DNA of 7,299 nucleotides from an uncultured Paracoccaceae bacterium (GTDB lineage: Bacteria; Pseudomonadota; Alphaproteobacteria; Rhodobacterales; Rhodobacteraceae), in assembly GCA_938038825.1 (NCBI GenBank), contig CALHST010000342.1:1-7299 (forward strand), written 5' to 3'. The notes under the pieces are model-generated. The model had not been told where the DNA came from, made no database searches, and was given only the letters and a program-made list of their open reading frames with translations. A program made the position numbers and the translations under genes. This document shows positions 5,629 through 7,299 of this stretch, in pieces (the stretch's first letter is position 1; the number at the start of each line of letters is the position of its first letter).

Positions 5629-6914
5629 CCCGCAGTACCGAACACCTGATCAAAGACCGCGCCCGCATGATGGGCCCGAATGTATCCACCTTTTATGATG
5701 ACCCAGTGCACATCGTTAAAGGGGATGGTGTTTGGCTGTGGGACGCGCAGGGGCGCAAATACCTCGACTGCTACAACAACGTGCCCCATGTCGGGCATTG
5801 CAACACGCGGGTGGTCGAGGCGATCACCCGTCAGGCGTCCACATTGAACACCCACACCCGGTATCTGCATGACATGGTGTTGGACTATATCGAACGACTG
5901 ACCGGCACCATGCACCCCACGCTCGACTCGGCCATCATGACCTGCACCGGGTCCGAAGCCAACGACATCGCGCTGCGCATGGCCGAAGGCATGACCGGCA
6001 AACGCGGGATCATCGCAACTGACGCCACGTATCATGGAAACACCACTTTGGTGAGCCATCTTAGCCGGTCCAACATTCCCAACGTCGGGTTTGGACTTGA
6101 GCAATATTTTCGCTTTGTCACCGCCCCGGACAGTTACAGAACCCCGGATCCCGACGGCACAATGTTCGCAAATCATGTTGCCGCGCAAATCGACGCGCTG
6201 GAAAGAGACGGAACAGGGTTCGCCGCCCTTGTTGTCTGTCCCTATTTCCTGAACGAGGGTTTCCCCGACAATGCTGACGGATGGCTAAAACCCACAGCCG
6301 ACATCGTGCGCAAAGCCGGTGGGTTGCTGATTTGTGACGAGGTTCAATCCGGTTTCGGCCGGACAGGCACGCATTTCTGGGCTCATGAAAAGATGGGCGT
6401 TGTGCCGGATGTCGTTGTTTTGGGAAAACCCATGGCAAATGGCCATCCTGTCGGCGCTGTTGTCACCAACCATGGCATCCTTGGCAAGTTTCGCACGGGC
6501 TATCGGTATTTCAACACGTTTGGTGGAAACCCTGTGTCTTGCGCTGCGGCAATGGCTGTGCTCGACGAGATTGCCGAACAAGACCTTGTCACCAACGCCA
6601 ACACAGTCGGGCAATACGCGCAAATCCGCATGAACGCACTGAAAGACAAACATTCTCTTATTGGCGATGTGCGCGGATCAGGTTTGGTATTTGGTGCTGA
6701 AATGGTCACAGATCGCGCCACCAAAGAGCCGGCAAGCACCCTCACCAACAATATCGTCAATGCGATGCGGGACCACGGCGTTCTTCTGTCGAATCTAGGA
6801 CGGCATAAGAACACATTGAAGATCCGCCCACCCATGCCATTTACACTCGAACACGCAGATCTTCTGTTCGACACGCTCGATGCTGTCCTGGAAGATATGC
6901 CCCCTGCCCCGTGA
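5625..6914 (+). CDS. Class III PLP enzyme of the AGXT2L phospho-lyase type
   Basis: This 429-residue protein has the class III fold: GSEAND (109-114), TYHGNT (135-140), PLP-binding Asp238 in CDEVQSGFGRTG and Schiff-base Lys268 in LGKPMANGHPVG. Its wording is that of the AGXT2L group (ethanolamine-phosphate and 5-phosphohydroxylysine phospho-lyases) rather than of transaminases: NNVPHVGHC (51-59), LNTHTRYLHD (74-83), YFNTFGGNPVSCA (295-307), IGDVRGSGL (346-354) and DRATKEPA (363-370). Those enzymes eliminate phosphate and ammonia from a phosphorylated amino alcohol, leaving an aldehyde. The gene overlaps the upstream aminotransferase by ATGA and the downstream kinase gene by GTGA. A kinase partner is exactly what a phospho-lyase needs, so the context supports lyase function. 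A transaminase, or a lyase for other beta-substituted amines, remains possible. Confidence 0.85.
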   Translation: MTRSTEHLIKDRARMMGPNVSTFYDDPVHIVKGDGVWLWDAQGRKYLDCYNNVPHVGHCNTRVVEAITRQASTLNTHTRYLHDMVLDYIERLTGTMHPTLDSAIMTCTGSEANDIALRMAEGMTGKRGIIATDATYHGNTTLVSHLSRSNIPNVGFGLEQYFRFVTAPDSYRTPDPDGTMFANHVAAQIDALERDGTGFAALVVCPYFLNEGFPDNADGWLKPTADIVRKAGGLLICDEVQSGFGRTGTHFWAHEKMGVVPDVVVLGKPMANGHPVGAVVTNHGILGKFRTGYRYFNTFGGNPVSCAAAMAVLDEIAEQDLVTNANTVGQYAQIRMNALKDKHSLIGDVRGSGLVFGAEMVTDRATKEPASTLTNNIVNAMRDHGVLLSNLGRHKNTLKIRPPMPFTLEHADLLFDTLDAVLEDMPPAP

Positions 6915-7299
6915 CCAGCGCAATTGACTCGGCGTTGTCCCTGTGGGGCCTAGAGAATGCCGAAGTGAAGTTCATCGCAGCGCGTGAAAACACCGTTTTC
7001 AAACTCTCCTTGGGCAATCAAAGCTACGCCCTGCGTCTGCATCGGCAAGGGTATCGCACAGACTGCGAACTTCAATCAGAACTGGATTGGATGCACGCCG
7101 TAAGCAAAGGTGGGATATCAGTTCCCACCCCGGTTCTATCAAAAACAGGGGCTTATCTTCACACAGTCGACGATATTCAAGTTGATGTGCTGTCATGGCA
7201 GCCCGGAACGCCTGTTGCGGACACCCTAAGCACCATGTCTTCACAGTTTCGATTGGAATTTTTCGGCGCTTTAGGGCAAACGATGGCCAAGTTGCACAC
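6911..7299 (+). CDS. APH-fold phosphotransferase, probable amino-alcohol kinase (C-terminus missing)
   Basis: This open frame begins at GTG 6911 and runs to the window edge (129 codons), so only the N-lobe and hinge are visible. The order of motifs is that of the aminoglycoside phosphotransferase / choline kinase-like fold: LWG (11-13), the nucleotide loop RENTVFKL (25-32), YALRLHR (39-45) where the ATP-phosphate-contacting basic residue is Arg42, the C-helix ELQSELDWM with Glu57, GISVPTPV (68-75), and a hinge with LSWQPG (94-99). The catalytic HxDxxxxN loop must lie beyond the edge. There is no good ribosome-binding site; the GTGA overlap with the upstream stop points to translational coupling. 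Relatives include homoserine kinase II, SrkA and hydroxylysine kinase. Being coupled to a phospho-lyase, it most likely phosphorylates the hydroxyl of that enzyme's amino-alcohol substrate. Confidence 0.82.
   Translation, partial: MTSAIDSALSLWGLENAEVKFIAARENTVFKLSLGNQSYALRLHRQGYRTDCELQSELDWMHAVSKGGISVPTPVLSKTGAYLHTVDDIQVDVLSWQPGTPVADTLSTMSSQFRLEFFGALGQTMAKLH

Noticed and set aside
5502..6188. Minus-strand open frame of 228 codons
   Set aside because: It lies opposite the end of the omega-transaminase and start of the phospho-lyase genes and shows composition typical of antisense frames.
4282..6914. Tandem duplication of aminotransferase genes
   Set aside because: The two proteins share only the class III fold motifs; their signatures belong to different subfamilies, so recent duplication is unlikely.
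1..7299. Mobile elements, CRISPR arrays, tRNA or rRNA genes
   Set aside because: No transposase-like frame, terminal repeats, direct repeat array or RNA-gene signature was seen; genes fill nearly the whole window.

Overview
The window looks like a chromosomal catabolic locus from an alphaproteobacterium, most likely a member of the Rhodobacteraceae (Roseobacter group). This rests on protein character, moderately high GC content, compact gene packing with 4-nt stop/start overlaps, and the gene content; no taxonomic marker is present, so the family-level assignment is inference.

Left half (1-3672, minus strand). This is a tight four-gene operon for meta-cleavage of homoprotocatechuate (3,4-dihydroxyphenylacetate). 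In transcription order it encodes hpaF (CHM isomerase, catalytic Pro after Met), hpaE (CHM-semialdehyde dehydrogenase), hpaD (type I extradiol dioxygenase of the VOC fold) and a fumarylacetoacetate-hydrolase-family protein that fits the HpaG decarboxylase/isomerase step and runs off the left edge. Together they take homoprotocatechuate through ring cleavage, oxidation, tautomerisation and decarboxylation towards pyruvate and succinate semialdehyde. The last hydratase and aldolase (HpaH, HpaI) and the 4-hydroxyphenylacetate hydroxylase (HpaBC) are not in view.

Centre (3673-3780). This 108-bp divergent control region has a near-consensus promoter for hpaF, a weaker opposing promoter for hpaR, a perfect 12-bp palindrome at the predicted hpaF transcription start and a second palindrome in the hpaR leader. 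To its right lies hpaR, a MarR-family regulator that is recognisably the homoprotocatechuate-pathway repressor.

Right half (4282-7299, plus strand, same direction as hpaR). Three genes are joined by 4-nt overlaps: an omega-aminotransferase with the full set of class III active-site residues, a second class III PLP enzyme that resembles the AGXT2L phospho-lyases (ethanolamine-phosphate / phosphohydroxylysine phospho-lyase) more than a transaminase, and an APH-fold small-molecule kinase cut by the right edge. A kinase plus a phospho-lyase is the known logic for breaking down amino alcohols: phosphorylate the hydroxyl, then eliminate phosphate and ammonia to leave an aldehyde.

The main hypothesis is that this right arm converts aromatic amines or beta-hydroxy amines (tyramine or dopamine through the transaminase; octopamine or noradrenaline type compounds through kinase and phospho-lyase) to arylacetaldehydes. 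These would be oxidised and fed into the homoprotocatechuate arm, with HpaR controlling both. The family assignments are well supported by the sequence; the substrate link is inference from gene context.
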